Made by a program: the position numbers and the translations under genes. Positions 10,493 through 21,840 of a DNA stretch of 64,000 nt are shown piece after piece. The notes beneath the pieces were generated by a model, which worked only from the letters and a program-made list of their open reading frames with translations, had not been told where the DNA came from and did not search any database. Source of the DNA: Xenoacremonium recifei (lineage: Eukaryota; Ascomycota; Sordariomycetes; Hypocreales; Nectriaceae). Positions within the stretch are counted from its first letter, which is position 1. Every line of letters begins with the position of its first letter. Location: contig WOFQ01000080.1 of the NCBI GenBank assembly GCA_012184525.1, positions 1-64,000 of the forward strand. The letters run 5' to 3'.

Positions 10493-11593
10493 CTAGATAG
10501 GCTCGGGGATGTCCTCGCCACTGTCGCTCACGCTCTCGTCTCCGCTGACCTCGGCGTTCTCGCGCTCGCGCTTCTCCATGAGTGCTTGAAGCTCGGCATC
10601 GTCGCTCTCCGTCACCGCCTTGGGCTCCATCTTCACCACCAGGTTGCCGCCCGCACCCTCGATGCTCTTTCGGATATCCACGATGGCCTCCTCCAATCGC
10701 TTGATTCCTACTGCCTTGTCCAAGCACGTGCTGGTGAGAACGTACAAGGGCGGCGACACAAGTCGCACCTTGACCTGAGTCTCCTCGGTGTTGTTGGCCT
10801 CGGCCGTTCGGAGGGCCGTCTTGACGGCATCGATACCCTCGTATCCGAAGCAGGTAACCTCAATGTCTGCTCGAACCTTGGTGGGCTGGGGAGTGAGGCG
10901 CTTGCCGATGTATGACTTCAGCTCCTCCGAAACGGCCTCGCTGGGGAAGGTGATATCATTCCAGACCTCGGCGTTGCTGGCTCGCGTTAGTACAGGTATT
11001 GATGCCCAGACATCCATTCAACTCACGTGATGGAGATCTTGAACGCATCGATGGCATGGCCATATCGCTTGTTGAGTGGCCAGGCTATACTCTCATAAAG
11101 GGTCTCGATGGGGGTCTGGGTCTTCTCGGCAACGTGTCGCATGATGGAGTGCACCATCTTGCCCTTGTTGTAGCGCTCCTCGCACTTGACAATATCTTCG
11201 GGAGAAACTCGTCGTTTCGACAGATCGATATATCCTGCCCATCACGTCAGTCCCTTTGCCCAAACTACGCAACCGCTTCGGGCCCGCTCACCCTTCTCTT
11301 TATCCACACGGAGCACAACGACGACCTCGTTGCGTCCAACTCGAATAAGCTTCTGAATACTTCTAATACGTCGTCGCGACAGCTCGGAAAGCAGAATCAT
11401 GCCATCAATGTTGTCGTACTCGAGGAGCTTCACATAGGCACCCATCTCGGCGATCTAAAGGCGAGGCGGGGGGTCAGACGACATCCATTTCCAGCCGGGT
11501 CGGGCAGCCACACACCTGCTTGACATTGACCATGACAAAGCTATCGATCTCCGGGTACTTCTCCTCGTAAAAACGGCAGTTGGTTAACGACAT
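10493..11593 (-). CDS. SUI2: Translation initiation factor eIF2 alpha subunit
   Basis: Model: complement(10493..10976, 11027..11234, 11292..11454, 11516..11593), 310 aa, three introns of 61, 57 and 50 bp; the last has a perfect TACTAAC branch. The start reads MSLTNCRFYEEKYPEIDSFV, the beginning of the S1-type OB fold. The regulatory site is intact: LLSELSRRRIRSI, with Ser52 counting Met (the Ser51 phosphorylated by GCN2-type kinases). Then follow VGRNEVVVVLRVDKEKGYID and the helical and alpha-beta domains, ending in an acidic tail (SGDESVSDSGEDIPEPI). The protein carries initiator tRNA to the 40S subunit as part of the eIF2 trimer. It is divergent from BUB3. Confidence 0.97.
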
Positions 11594-12049
11594 ATTGGCG
11601 GTATTGTCGAGGAATCGGGGGATCGCGGTCGGGGTTCAAGGTGGTGATGTGGGGGGATTCCCGAGCGTCCTGGAAACACGCGAACCGAGCTTCGGATCAG
11701 GTCCAAAAAATGTCGTTCAAAGGAATGTCGTGGAATGAAGAAATCGTCTGTATCGTCAAGGCGCAAAACCCGGCACTATCTCGTACTTGGCGTTTCGCGT
11801 ATCGTAATCGTGGTGGGAGGTAGTTGTTAAGGTTGAAGAGTCATAATTTTGACATTTTACTGCAGGCGCTGATGGTGGGGTGTGGCGGGGTGTGGCTCGA
11901 CCACGGCAAGAGCGCTCCAGCTGGCGGTAAACAGCGGCAGAACTCCACATATCGCCTCAATCGTCAGCTATCTCCACGTGACTGCGGCGCATGAAGGAAG
12001 TAAACATTGAGACCTGCGACCCAGAACTTCTGGACGAGCGCAATTGACC
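11594..12049. promoter_or_regulatory. Divergent promoter, eIF2-alpha / BUB3
   Basis: A 456-bp bidirectional promoter between SUI2 (-) and BUB3 (+). No defined element is assigned and no gene is seen. Confidence 0.55.
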
Positions 12050-13271
12050 ATGGCGCCAGGTAAGAATGTGCCCTTCTAAGCTCGCCTTGATAAACATAAT
12101 ATATTGATGAGGAATTAGCTACCCAGTACGAGCTCCAGCCCCCCCCGGGCGATGCGGTCTCCTCCATCTCGTTCGCGCCATCCTCCGGCACGAAGCTCCT
12201 GGTCGCATCATGGGACAAGAAGGTCTACTGCTATGATGTGGGAGACAGCGCGGGAGAGACCAACCTGTTGAATACGTACGAACACCGAGCACCGGTTCTG
12301 GATGTATGTTTTGGTTCCAGTGACACAGAAGCCTTCACGGCAGGCATGGACTGGGCTGTCAACAGGTATGATTCATAAATGAAAGAACGGGGCGGGGGAA
12401 CCTGGACTGACGATGGTGTCGCATAGGATTGATCTCGAGTCCGGTGAAAAGACTCTAGTTGGCAAGCATGCTGCACCAGTGATTTGCGTTGCGTACAGCC
12501 CAGCGCACTGTAAGTCCCAGCTCGATGTACCTCGTTTCTAGACTCCTAACTAACACGTCTCAAGCTATCCTCATATCTGCTTCCTGGGACTGCAGCTTGA
12601 ACCTCTACAATCTGGATGACCCTTCAAGTACCCCAATTCGAGTGCCTCTACCCGGAAAGCCCCATGCGCTTGCGACAAGCCCATCCAAGGTTGTCGTTGC
12701 CATGACGGGCCGCATCATTAACATCTACGATCTCGACACCATCGCCGGCCTCTTCGCATCAGGCTCTACGGAACTCAAGCCCTGGCAGCAGCGCGAATCC
12801 TCCCTGCGATACCTCACACGGGCCGTGGCTTGCATGCCCAACGATGCCGGCTACGCAACAAGCAGCATAGAGGGCCGCGTTGCTGTGGAGTGGTTCGAGG
12901 ACACGGCGGAGTCCCAAGCTCGAAAGTACGCCTTCAAGTGCCATCGCCAGGCTGCTCCCGACGGCGACGGCGATATCGTTTATCCTGTAAACGCACTCGC
13001 GTTCCACCCTGTTCACGGCACCTTCGCCTCCGGTGGTGGTGACGGGACCGTCGCTCTGTGGGACGCTGAGGCCAAGCGAAGGCTTAAGCAGTATCAGAAG
13101 TTTCCCCAAAGTGTTGCCGCGCTTGCTTTCTCAAGTGACGGCAAGTACCTGGCAGTTGGCACATGTCCTGGATTCGAGACTGGTCAGAAGGATTATGATG
13201 GCGCTGGCCAGACATCGGTGATGATCCGAGAGTTGGGAGAAAATGAAGCAAAGGGCAAGGGAGCCAAGTAA
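12050..13271 (+). CDS. BUB3: Mitotic checkpoint WD-repeat protein BUB3
   Basis: Model: 12050..12059, 12119..12365, 12427..12509, 12565..13271; 348 aa, three introns of 55-61 bp. The first coding exon is only 10 nt (Met-Ala-Pro plus one base). The joined start reads MAPATQYELQPPPGDAVSSI. WD repeats are evident: LLVASWDKKVYCYD, AFTAGMDWAVNRID, ILISASWDCSLNLYN and FASGGGDGTVALWD. The BUB3/RAE1-specific signature is present: IEGRVAVEWFED followed by KYAFKCHR, and VNALAFHPVHGTF. BUB3 binds phosphorylated MELT motifs of the kinetochore protein KNL1/SPC105 and recruits BUB1 and MAD3. The GRVAVEW segment and length fit BUB3 better than RAE1/GLE2. Confidence 0.95.
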
Positions 13272-13627
13272 GGGATACACACTAACTTCGGAGGTCAGAA
13301 TCGGCGTTGGGTGGGTGTTAGGGCATCTTTTGCACACAAGTACTATCTTGTTGAGACCTGTGGGCAGCCGATATGTACGGAGTAGATACCCGGGAAATCA
13401 ACTCAATTTATCACGATGTGCTAAGTATAATATGTATGTACCCATGCATCCGTATTTTCCTTCCTGCCAGATATATCGTGTCCCCCGAGATGCGCCCCTA
13501 AGCTAGTCTTTACCCCTATTCCTGAGCTCTAATGTCTCCTGTTTGTATATCGACCAAGCGCTATCTCTACTCGGCTATTCGCGGATTTCAGTTTGCCAGG
13601 TTGGCGTCTGTACTGCGGGCAAGGCGT
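13272..13627. other. Intergenic between convergent genes
   Basis: A spacer of about 350 bp between BUB3 and the next, convergent gene. Probably 3' UTRs. No gene seen. Confidence 0.5.
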
Positions 13628-14614
13628 TCACGGGGTCTCCGGGATTACTTCAGCTTCGTCTTCGTCTAATTTGTCCAGTCCCAGGGATGGGCTTCTTCTG
13701 GCGTTGGACACTTCAAATCGTTCGTCACAGAAACCGGTCGTGATGCTCTGGGAGGAATCAAACTCTTGGCTTGACCTCTTAATTGGCTGTAGAGAGCCGC
13801 GGAAGGTCTCTTCATCGTCGAAGCCATCTCGGCACTGGAACTCCCGGCTGGTTGATGGCGATGATGTCGGTTCCTCAGTTTTGACGGGGACATTGTAGTC
13901 CGTGATCCTTACCCCCTTTCGGAAATGGAATTTCCCCTTTGTCTCAATGGTTCGGGGGGCATTCCGAGGCACAGTTTTAAGCCTCTTCGTGGATGGCGTC
14001 GCGACTAAGCCGTCCGAGCTCATCGCAGGCGACGTAGCTTTGTCTTTTATGAAATCAGCCAGCTTACTTGAAAGAAAACGAAGGAATGTTCTTACCTAGC
14101 GTATCTACGACACTGGTGATTTGGTTTCCCTCGGTGTCTTCCTCAGAGGAACGGATAGAATCCTGGCGCTTTCGCTTTGAGCCCGTAATAACACGCGCCT
14201 CTATACTCTCTGGGGTGTCTGGGATCAAGTCTTCGATGCTGTCGAGCTGAGGGCTTGCCTCGAGACTGAGCTCTAAGCCTTTCTACGGCTGCTCGTCGTT
14301 GGCATCACCATGCTCGTCATTCTCAGACAACTGTGTTGCGGGTATCCTATGCGGTGCTGTTAGAGACGTTCAAGCATCGTATAGCAAAGCTCTTACACTT
14401 CTTCCTCATAGAAACTCGCTGGAATAATGGCCTCCGGGTAGGCAAAGTCGTATGGCGTGCATCTAATCGTGATGCCCTCGTCTGTTTCATCTGACTCCTG
14501 AGACTGGAATTCGGGTTCCTGGCTCAGCGGATAGTCCCCTGCAGAGCTCAATGGTCGAGTCTCGAAGATTGGTAGGCTGTACGCCCTCCGTAGAGGGCGC
14601 GAGTCATCAGACAT
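13628..14614 (-). CDS. Unknown, disordered, acidic/basic protein; frame interrupted by a TAG in the simplest model
   Basis: Three-exon model: complement(13628..14043, 14096..14346, 14397..14614), 295 codons, introns of 52 and 49 bp with good GTAAGA donors. Codon 94 in this model is TAG (14285..14283 on the minus strand). The text on both sides looks like one protein: ATQLSENDEHGDANDEQ before, and LDSIEDLIPDTPESIEARV then GSKRKRQDS after. A 48-nt fourth intron (donor GTAGAA at 14286, ending GACAG at 14239) would remove the stop and keep frame, but the donor and branch site are weak. No family is recognised. The protein is rich in Ser, Glu and Asp, with a KRKR nuclear-signal-like cluster and an IPETP C-terminus echoing an internal IPDTP. 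Could be a real gene with the extra intron, a pseudogene, or a sequencing error. Confidence 0.6.
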
Positions 14615-15511
14615 GATGTATAATGATTAAAAAAAAGCTAGGGTCTTAGGGATATCAGTTCCATCGCCGGGGATGGCCTCGGTGAGATGGGGAAGAAGGG
14701 TAGAAGCAAGGCGGTAGTGGGATGTAGATGTTGAAGAGTTAGGATCATGCCCGAGGTGTGTCAGTTGGTAGGAATTGGATGGGTGTGGTCTTTTCTGCTT
14801 GTGGCTGAGACCACGCGCCGTGAATTCTCCCAAGCCCTCAAGAGCCTCTAGGTGGCTGGGTCTGCTCCTAAGGAAGGCACAGCTCCCACCGTTTGCCACC
14901 GTTTTTCGACCTTGCACAGTCTACAACGGTTCCTCTACTGTATACAGGCGCCTTTTATTGCATCTGACACAGCAACTTCTTTCCTCTCTACCTACACCCA
15001 AGGTTTCCAAAGAGCTAATGCCTTCATTATTTTACCTGACCTGTACGGACCTTGGATTGCAACATCGCTGCCCTGCAACGATTCCCGATACTCTAATGAG
15101 GCCCTACCCCTCTACATGCAGAAGCATGGGCTGGGGCAGTTCTCACGATGACGCTCGCTTTCGCTCTCGCTCTCGTCGAAGGGATTCGCTGCATGGCTGC
15201 TCAAGCCACTTGCAACTGCCGGAAGAACAGGGTATCAAGGAGACGAGATTGCAGTATTAGCCTGAATATTGCGCTTCACATTTTCAAGATTCATCTATTG
15301 ATACTTCGATAACGACCGTGGTTCCTGACCAGTCGACCCATCAATGAACCCCAGACCAAGTCCGATCTGCAACCAACTTTAACCTATCTCAGATCCTTCA
15401 CCACCGAGCATCCCGAGGATAGAATCCCCCGTTGATATCTTTCCAAGGAGTCGTTGCCTGCAAGACCTTGGATGGCCACCATCGCCACCCAAAGGATCGG
15501 AAGCGGGCGCT
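14615..15511. promoter_or_regulatory. Promoter of the unknown gene and 3' flank of the aldo-keto reductase
   Basis: Almost 900 bp between two leftward genes. Open frames on both strands are short and lack protein features. Nothing else seen. Confidence 0.45.
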
Positions 15512-16979
15512 CTATTCCCCCTTCCTCGCCGGAGCGATGGGCTGATAGTAGTCAGAATTATGAACTCGACAAAGATGAGTGCTCCAGAGGGACACATACC
15601 TTCGGTGGTTGCACGTAGTCGTACGTACCGCCCATGTATAGCAAAGCCACGTTCTGGCTTCCGATGGGTACGCCGGGACGATGCAAGAAGTTGTGCGGGA
15701 ATCCCGTGTCAAAAGGAACTGCCTTCTCGATCTCTTCGATATCTTCTTCGGTCAGCTCGAGGGTGAGAGCCTCGATATTGCCCTTGAGGTGGTCGATCTT
15801 TCGTCCGCCGACAATGGGGAACACATAGGGCGCTTTATGCATCACATAGGCCAGTGCAATGCTAGTGATGGCCGTGTTCTTACGGTTGGCGATCTCTTCA
15901 AGGGCCTTGCTGACTTTGATATCGGCTTCCGCTGCCAACACTTGTCGACCCTCTGCGGCGTCGCGCTGCTCCTGAGTCTTGAACTTGCCTCCTCCGAGGG
16001 AGCCCCAGGGGGCGAGAGCCATGCCCTCCTCCTTGCACATGGGGATAATCTCGCGCTCAAATTCGCGGGAGGCCGCAGACCAGCGACCCTGGTAGACGCA
16101 GAAGGGACGAAGGCCATGGTTTCGTGCATATTCGTTTGCCTTGCTGCATCGCGGTCAGTGACTCTCGCACTCAACCGACTGATAGTAGGGAATATGATGC
16201 TGCTTACCTGACGACCCAGGCAGGGCTATCGCTGACACCCAGGTACAAGACCTTCCCGGAAACAACCAATTGATTCAGAGACTGCATCAATTCGGGAATT
16301 GAGGTGCTGTAATCCCACCAGTGGACGTAGAGCTGTGAAAAAATTAAAAACCGCTCCTCGATATAAACAAGGCAAATCGACATACGATATCGATATATTC
16401 CGTCTGCAAGTTCTTCAAGCTGGAATTGACGGAAGTGACGAGACTTTTGGTACCATTGCCTGTGTAGTTGGCCATGACATTGGTTGCATTCGGTCCAGCC
16501 ATAAAATTGGTGGTATACTTGGTTGCGATTACTGTCGAAGGTCAGCCTCGAAAGAAAACCACAATCCGAGGAGCCACAAACATACCCATATCATCACGGT
16601 TGCCTCGCTTCTTCATCCACTCTCCAATCCATTTCTCAGATTCCTGGAATTGGTAGTTGTTCGAAGTATCGATGAAGTTGCCTAAGACGTTCAGCTAACA
16701 TTCAGACAGTAGGTTATATGTAAACCATACCTCCTTGCTCGTAGAAGAAATCAAGGATGCCCTCAGTGGTCTGCTGATCGCATTCTCCCATATATCCCTT
16801 CCTGCACGGCAATGAGCATCTGCAAATACACACGCAAGTAGACAATGGTCTTACCAGGCATCACCAAAGTTCATGCCTCCTAGACATAGCGGGCTCACTC
16901 TGACTGCTGCCGTGGGTGACAGGAGCCGGTATCGAGCCAACGGGCTCTTGGGAGACGGCGCCGCAGGCAGATGAGCCAT
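15512..16979 (-). CDS. Aldo-keto reductase, aryl-alcohol dehydrogenase (AAD/norsolorinic acid reductase) type
   Basis: Model of seven exons: complement(15512..15541, 15600..16143, 16208..16332, 16386..16531, 16586..16681, 16731..16801, 16855..16979), 378 aa, all phases consistent. The start is MAHLPAAPSPKSPLARYRLL, leading into VSPLCLGGMNFGDAW. The catalytic tetrad region is visible: Asp and Tyr in FIDTSNNYQ, Lys in VIATKY and His in YVHWWD. The NADPH-binding end is present as IALAYVMHKAPYVFPIVGGRK. The last exon encodes only ten codons (PIAPARKGE and stop); without splicing the frame would run into a different tail. The family reduces aromatic aldehydes with NADPH. The substrate cannot be inferred, and there is no polyketide or other biosynthetic gene next to it. 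Confidence 0.9.
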
Positions 16980-18134
16980 GAGATTCGCAGACCTGTTGGC
17001 CGTTTTGATGATTGTGGGGAGAATTCTGTGGGAAGACGAAGCCAGATTTGAGGGAAATACGGTGTGAGCTAAGAAATATCTGTGATGCAGTGATGATGGG
17101 TAACAGTAGATGCGCTATGGATGCTTGGTGCGATATCAATGAGACGGGGAAGGACGGGGCAGCAAACTTATATTTCTTGTCACTTTGCTAGGACGTCACG
17201 GGGAAGGACCACCCAAGCAGCGTTCAAGACGGAATCATGTCAATGAAGAGCAAGATCTGACGTTTTCAGCCCCGACCTGAACGCCCGTCTCCTCACCCAA
17301 GGCGTGTCCATTGGCCGTGGTTAGCAGCTACACTACTAAACTCCGATACAAACGCCGGCCGAGGTCGAGATGCGGAGTCGTTTCAGCGGCAGACACCCAA
17401 TCGCAAGGGCTCTCGTTTTCTTAAGTCCTACAGCCCATACGTCGTCATGACAAGCATGAAGTCTGATTTATAATTGCGGTTAGACGGCGTCGCGTTGCAT
17501 GATGCGAGCTTGGGATGGCGAGATATACGAGAGGAGGTGAATATCATGACCCCTCCTTGAGCTGTTCTTCCCCACACTGCTGTAAGTCGTTGCAACTGCA
17601 AATCGGAGAAGAGCCATCCATTATTCAGCATGTCCGATAGAATGTGCCATCTTAAACGGATTTACCGGTATTAGAGCTTTATGAGCGAGCAATGGTGATA
17701 CTGTCTCCAAAGTCCATGATGGAGGGAGGCATCCAGCAAGGTGCTCGAGACCCGAGAGCTTGACCCTCGCGTCTGTATCGGGCGCCTCTACTCCGCAGTG
17801 GCTGCAGATAGCGGGACAATGACTTAACCGATGGAATTTCGTACTGAACCGAGTACAAGCGGATTCCGTTCAGCGCGGAACGACGTCAAGCTATCGGTCA
17901 CGTGTAGTATCATGTGATGCTTGACGGGTTCACCCCAGGGGTCGCTGTAGGCCCCGCCGCCCGAACTCTTACCGAAAAACTTCCCTGTACCAACGGAAAG
18001 TCACTAAAATCAGACCACGCCATTTGCTGAGCATCGAACGAACGACTACACAACCAGCCTCGAATTGCCCCAACACGTCTCTGGTCGAAGCAATTCAGAG
18101 TCACCGGCCTCTCCGACAATGATGGCCGCCTGAG
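16980..18134. promoter_or_regulatory. Divergent promoter region, aldo-keto reductase / PPR-like gene
   Basis: About 1.15 kb between divergent starts. A four-codon uORF lies at its right edge (listed separately). An open frame at 17428-17631 on the minus strand has no protein character. No other gene seen. Confidence 0.5.
18119..18133 (+). promoter_or_regulatory. Minimal upstream ORF (Met-Met-Ala-Ala-stop)
   Basis: ATG ATG GCC GCC TGA ends one base before the main ATG at 18135. The second ATG has purine-poor upstream context; the main ATG is preceded by CTGAG. Such a stop-start layout can allow reinitiation or damp translation. Whether the transcript starts upstream of 18119 is not known. Confidence 0.6.
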
Positions 18135-21100
18135 ATGGCCTCTACCAATCCTGTCCCGTCGAGGGCTGCTATCAATGCCCTCCGAGGCGTCATCCTCACG
18201 ACATCTTGCTCCGTCATCCTCGTCGCCGAAGAACGCCGTCGACGTATCAAGATTGCTCGAGCCGCCATCGATAATGCTCGGAAACTGCATACCGTTCGTG
18301 TCAATCATGGCCCGGCTTTGAGTGAGAGCATCGGTTATCACGAGACGTTGCCAATTGAGCTCGCCAACGCGCCGACGAAGCTCCTACTGCCCGAGCAGAA
18401 GAGTTCTTTCCGACGGAGACGCAAGGATGGAAAACTCTCCCAAAGATCAAGACCTCAAGAGCTGAAGGAGTCAAAGGAACCTCTGTCGAGCCTGGAATCA
18501 GTCAGTCAGGTGTCTTCGACGCCTCAAGCGCGTCGGGAGGCATGGGAAGAATGGCAGGCAGCGCGAAAGGAGGCATCCCGGATCCCGGGCCCGACTCCCT
18601 TCGCTCATAATGACCTCTTTCTACGATTGCCAACCGATTACGAGAAAGTGATGCCTCCCTCGACTGAGCAAGAGATTCCTTCCACGAAGAAAACGACATC
18701 CCATTCGGCCGAACAAGAGTGGGATGCGCTCGACAAAACGTCTCCCTTCGCCCACAACGATCTGTTCCTCCGAATGTCAACCGACTATGAAGAAGTGATA
18801 CCACCATTGACGGAGCAGGATTTCCCGCCTTTGACAAAGGAAGAACAAGCTGAGAGGATAGCCCGGGATACAGAATCAGCATCAAGTCCGACTGCAACGC
18901 AAACAAAGAAGCAAGCCCTCACTGAAGATGTATGCTCCAATGAGGACATGCTTTTGGAATCGTCAGCTCGCCTTCGCCAGCTGATGACTGATCTGAAAAC
19001 TCAGCCGGATAAGACAGTCGACCATGTCAAAGAGCTAGCCTCAGCCATTGAGTTGTTGGCAACCCTGGCGTCTGCTCAGTTTATAACACGAGAGACAGTC
19101 TTCAGCGACAGTCTTGCCCTTCTCAAGGCTTCTGTGGAGACCGAACAGTATGTCTGGATTCCTTCGATCCTGGAGGCAGCGCAACCAGCCGGCTTGAATA
19201 TCGCCAACTTACTCGCCTCCTTTACCGATTTCTTGCACCAAGAGAACAACACAAAAGCCATGCGCCGGATGTTGGCACACCCAACGTGTGTTCGAATCCA
19301 GCACTTCATCAGCCCCGACAAGGTCCGGACTTCGTGGATCTCTGGCCTGCTCGCTGATAAGTGGAGGCGCATGAAGGACTTCGCGGCAGTCATGGACCTT
19401 TATGCATTCATCCAGAATTCTGGACTGTTTGTCGAAGTTGGACATCCCAATTTGGCACCGTACACCGTACGGCGCAGAATTGCTGTCATAGCCCTCGAAG
19501 CCGGAGAGGATACCATCGCTAGTGAGGAGATTGCTCATTTGCGCACCTTGCTGCCCAAAGCTTTGGAGAAGGACTTTGTGCTCAAGACAAGATCCATAAT
19601 GCAGGACGCGGCCCGTGGTCGTTGGGACTGGGTTCAGAAAGACTTGTCCGCGCTCAGCAAACTGCGACAGTCTAAGGAATCCCAATACCAGGCCACACTC
19701 GCCAATCTTACAAAGCTATATGCACGAGAACACTGTCCAGAGGATGTTGATGAGTTCGTGCGTTCTCTAGTTGGAGAACACGGAATGACACTCAACCAGC
19801 CCCTAGCGTTGATTGTTATGGACCGACATGGCCGCAACCGAGACATTGCCGCGCTGAGCAACTGGCTTCGCTATTGCCAGGACAGCGGTCTCGAGATCGA
19901 CCAACAGTTTCTCAACAAGATGGCCGAAAAGTGTTGGAAATATTGGAATTTTGGCCAACAAGAATTCTCCGCGTTATGCCGAAGCTTGAAGGCCCGATTC
20001 CCTCTTCTACACACTCCTCGGGTAACAAAGTACTCTCAGCACGGACCGTTGAGCGTTTTGAAGGCCCAGAAGTCGCGCCGGGATAGTCCTGAAAGAGCAG
20101 ACAGTGCCCTCAACCTTCCGAAGAAGACTGGGATGCCAAAGGCGATGTTTGAGCAGACGGCTTTCAAGTGCATGAACTCTCAAGCGCTTCAGAACGACTG
20201 GGATCAAGTCAAGGTGACTTATAACGAAGCATCTGAAAAAGGCCTGGGGTTCTCTCCTCGATGCTTGCGACTGGCTGTTATCGCCAACATCAAGAAGGAG
20301 GGAGGGCAGTCGGAAGCGGCAGTTGACTTGGTGCTGAAGGCGCATGAGGAGGGCCATGACGTAAGCGAGGCCCTGGTGCCTTTGCTTGTTGCTCAGCTCG
20401 AGTGTGGCTACAACCCAGAACGCCTCATCAACGAGACTCTACGCAATGGAGCATGGATCCATGACAGCGTTTACAACAAAGCTGCACGTCTGCTGGCACA
20501 GAAGGGCCGTCATGAGGTTGCCATCAACATGTGCAAGCTTGCGGCCCAGGAGAACGGCAACGGAGACCCGGCCTACAGCAAGTTCAACTTTGCGAACTTG
20601 ATTTCGTTCTGTACCAAATTGGAGTGGTATCGGGATCTGAATTTGTTGGTTGAGAGTTTCGTGTCGAAGTCGTCCTACTGGCATGGGAGCAAAGAATGCA
20701 AAGAGAGCATCAAGCTAGCCATGAAGACAGTGGCACTCAGAGCAAACCCGGCTTCCAGCCAACAGGGCATCCACGAAGAGGCTCTAATGTCATTAGACAA
20801 GGCACTGAAGCACGTCAAGGAGTGTCGGTCGACAATCCGGAATGACCGCAAGGCGCTTCAGGAGGAGCTCGTGGACGCCTTTAAGCCGGAGCTACTGATT
20901 GATGAGGAGGTAGCTGCTCTGGAGTTGGTGGAAGCAGAGGAGACTCAACCCATGCAGTCTAGCAACGTTGAGAACAAGGCCGCTGAGAAGGGCACCCGAG
21001 TCGAGCCTGAGCAATTGTCCAACATGGAGTTCAAGCTCGCTGTGCACATGCAAGTCATGGCTGACGCGGCATCGGCCGAAGATGTGCAAGTGGAAGAGAC

Positions 21101-21245
21101 GACACGACCAAGGGAGCGAGTACGAGACAACAGCAAGCCTAGTACGGCGAACCGCTTTGATGCATTTGAGGAGCAGGTACAGATGCACAGAAGGGACTTT
21201 TCGGAGGACCTCAATGCTCCAAGACTCGCAGCTGGAGCGTGGTGA
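18135..21245 (+). CDS. Large PPR-like protein, probably mitochondrial RNA metabolism
   Basis: Single exon, 1036 aa. The body from about residue 280 to 930 is built of helical pairs of about 30-37 residues, for example SALCRSLKARFPLL, then WDQVKVTYNEASEKGLGFSP and VYNKAARLLAQKGRHEVAIN. This resembles fungal pentatricopeptide/TPR-like proteins that bind organellar transcripts. The N-terminus is basic and rich in Arg/Ser, compatible with mitochondrial import. An internal near-duplication is clear: PFAHNDLFLRLPTDYEKV at residue 155 and PFAHNDLFLRMSTDYEEV at 204, 49 residues apart. The C-terminal 100 residues are acidic and disordered. Function is inferred from fold resemblance only; no specific partner or RNA can be named. 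Confidence 0.8.
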   Translation: MASTNPVPSRAAINALRGVILTTSCSVILVAEERRRRIKIARAAIDNARKLHTVRVNHGPALSESIGYHETLPIELANAPTKLLLPEQKSSFRRRRKDGKLSQRSRPQELKESKEPLSSLESVSQVSSTPQARREAWEEWQAARKEASRIPGPTPFAHNDLFLRLPTDYEKVMPPSTEQEIPSTKKTTSHSAEQEWDALDKTSPFAHNDLFLRMSTDYEEVIPPLTEQDFPPLTKEEQAERIARDTESASSPTATQTKKQALTEDVCSNEDMLLESSARLRQLMTDLKTQPDKTVDHVKELASAIELLATLASAQFITRETVFSDSLALLKASVETEQYVWIPSILEAAQPAGLNIANLLASFTDFLHQENNTKAMRRMLAHPTCVRIQHFISPDKVRTSWISGLLADKWRRMKDFAAVMDLYAFIQNSGLFVEVGHPNLAPYTVRRRIAVIALEAGEDTIASEEIAHLRTLLPKALEKDFVLKTRSIMQDAARGRWDWVQKDLSALSKLRQSKESQYQATLANLTKLYAREHCPEDVDEFVRSLVGEHGMTLNQPLALIVMDRHGRNRDIAALSNWLRYCQDSGLEIDQQFLNKMAEKCWKYWNFGQQEFSALCRSLKARFPLLHTPRVTKYSQHGPLSVLKAQKSRRDSPERADSALNLPKKTGMPKAMFEQTAFKCMNSQALQNDWDQVKVTYNEASEKGLGFSPRCLRLAVIANIKKEGGQSEAAVDLVLKAHEEGHDVSEALVPLLVAQLECGYNPERLINETLRNGAWIHDSVYNKAARLLAQKGRHEVAINMCKLAAQENGNGDPAYSKFNFANLISFCTKLEWYRDLNLLVESFVSKSSYWHGSKECKESIKLAMKTVALRANPASSQQGIHEEALMSLDKALKHVKECRSTIRNDRKALQEELVDAFKPELLIDEEVAALELVEAEETQPMQSSNVENKAAEKGTRVEPEQLSNMEFKLAVHMQVMADAASAEDVQVEETTRPRERVRDNSKPSTANRFDAFEEQVQMHRRDFSEDLNAPRLAAGAW

Positions 21246-21840
21246 AGGACAGAGTGAAGATGCTATACGGATTCTACCTGAGGCATCCATTGTCGACCTT
21301 CTTGAGATATCTGACATACCCAAGGCACTCGGAGAATGTTGCCTGTACCAAATAGCTGTACACACCTACTAGGACATATATAGCGAGCACTTTTTTGTAT
21401 AAAACAATATCAATTCGAGACGAAAACAACCGGAATGGAGGTGAGAGGTCACATCTGGTGATATCACATGTGTTAGGGACTGTCGACGAGAAGAGACAAG
21501 ACGAAACTGGTCATCAGGGAGCCGCCCATTGGCAGGACACAATTGGGGAAATGGAACGTCCCTGCAGGAACCAATTAATCACAGTGACATTTGCCGGCAC
21601 TGACATACGAATACGGACCTCCCTCAGGCACGCGGTGGAAGATGCCGACCCCGTACGATTGGAATCTGCATCTTCACATGCCACGACCAAAAGCCGGATC
21701 CTTTGGCAGTGCCCCTGCCGGGCCATCGAACGACAGACGGGCGACTGGGCGCGGCTGATTGGCTGGGCGCAGAGCGGTCAGGGCGACAGCGGGTGCCAGT
21801 GGTGCGACTCGGGGGGCCAGCTAGGGGGCTTGAGTCTGCT

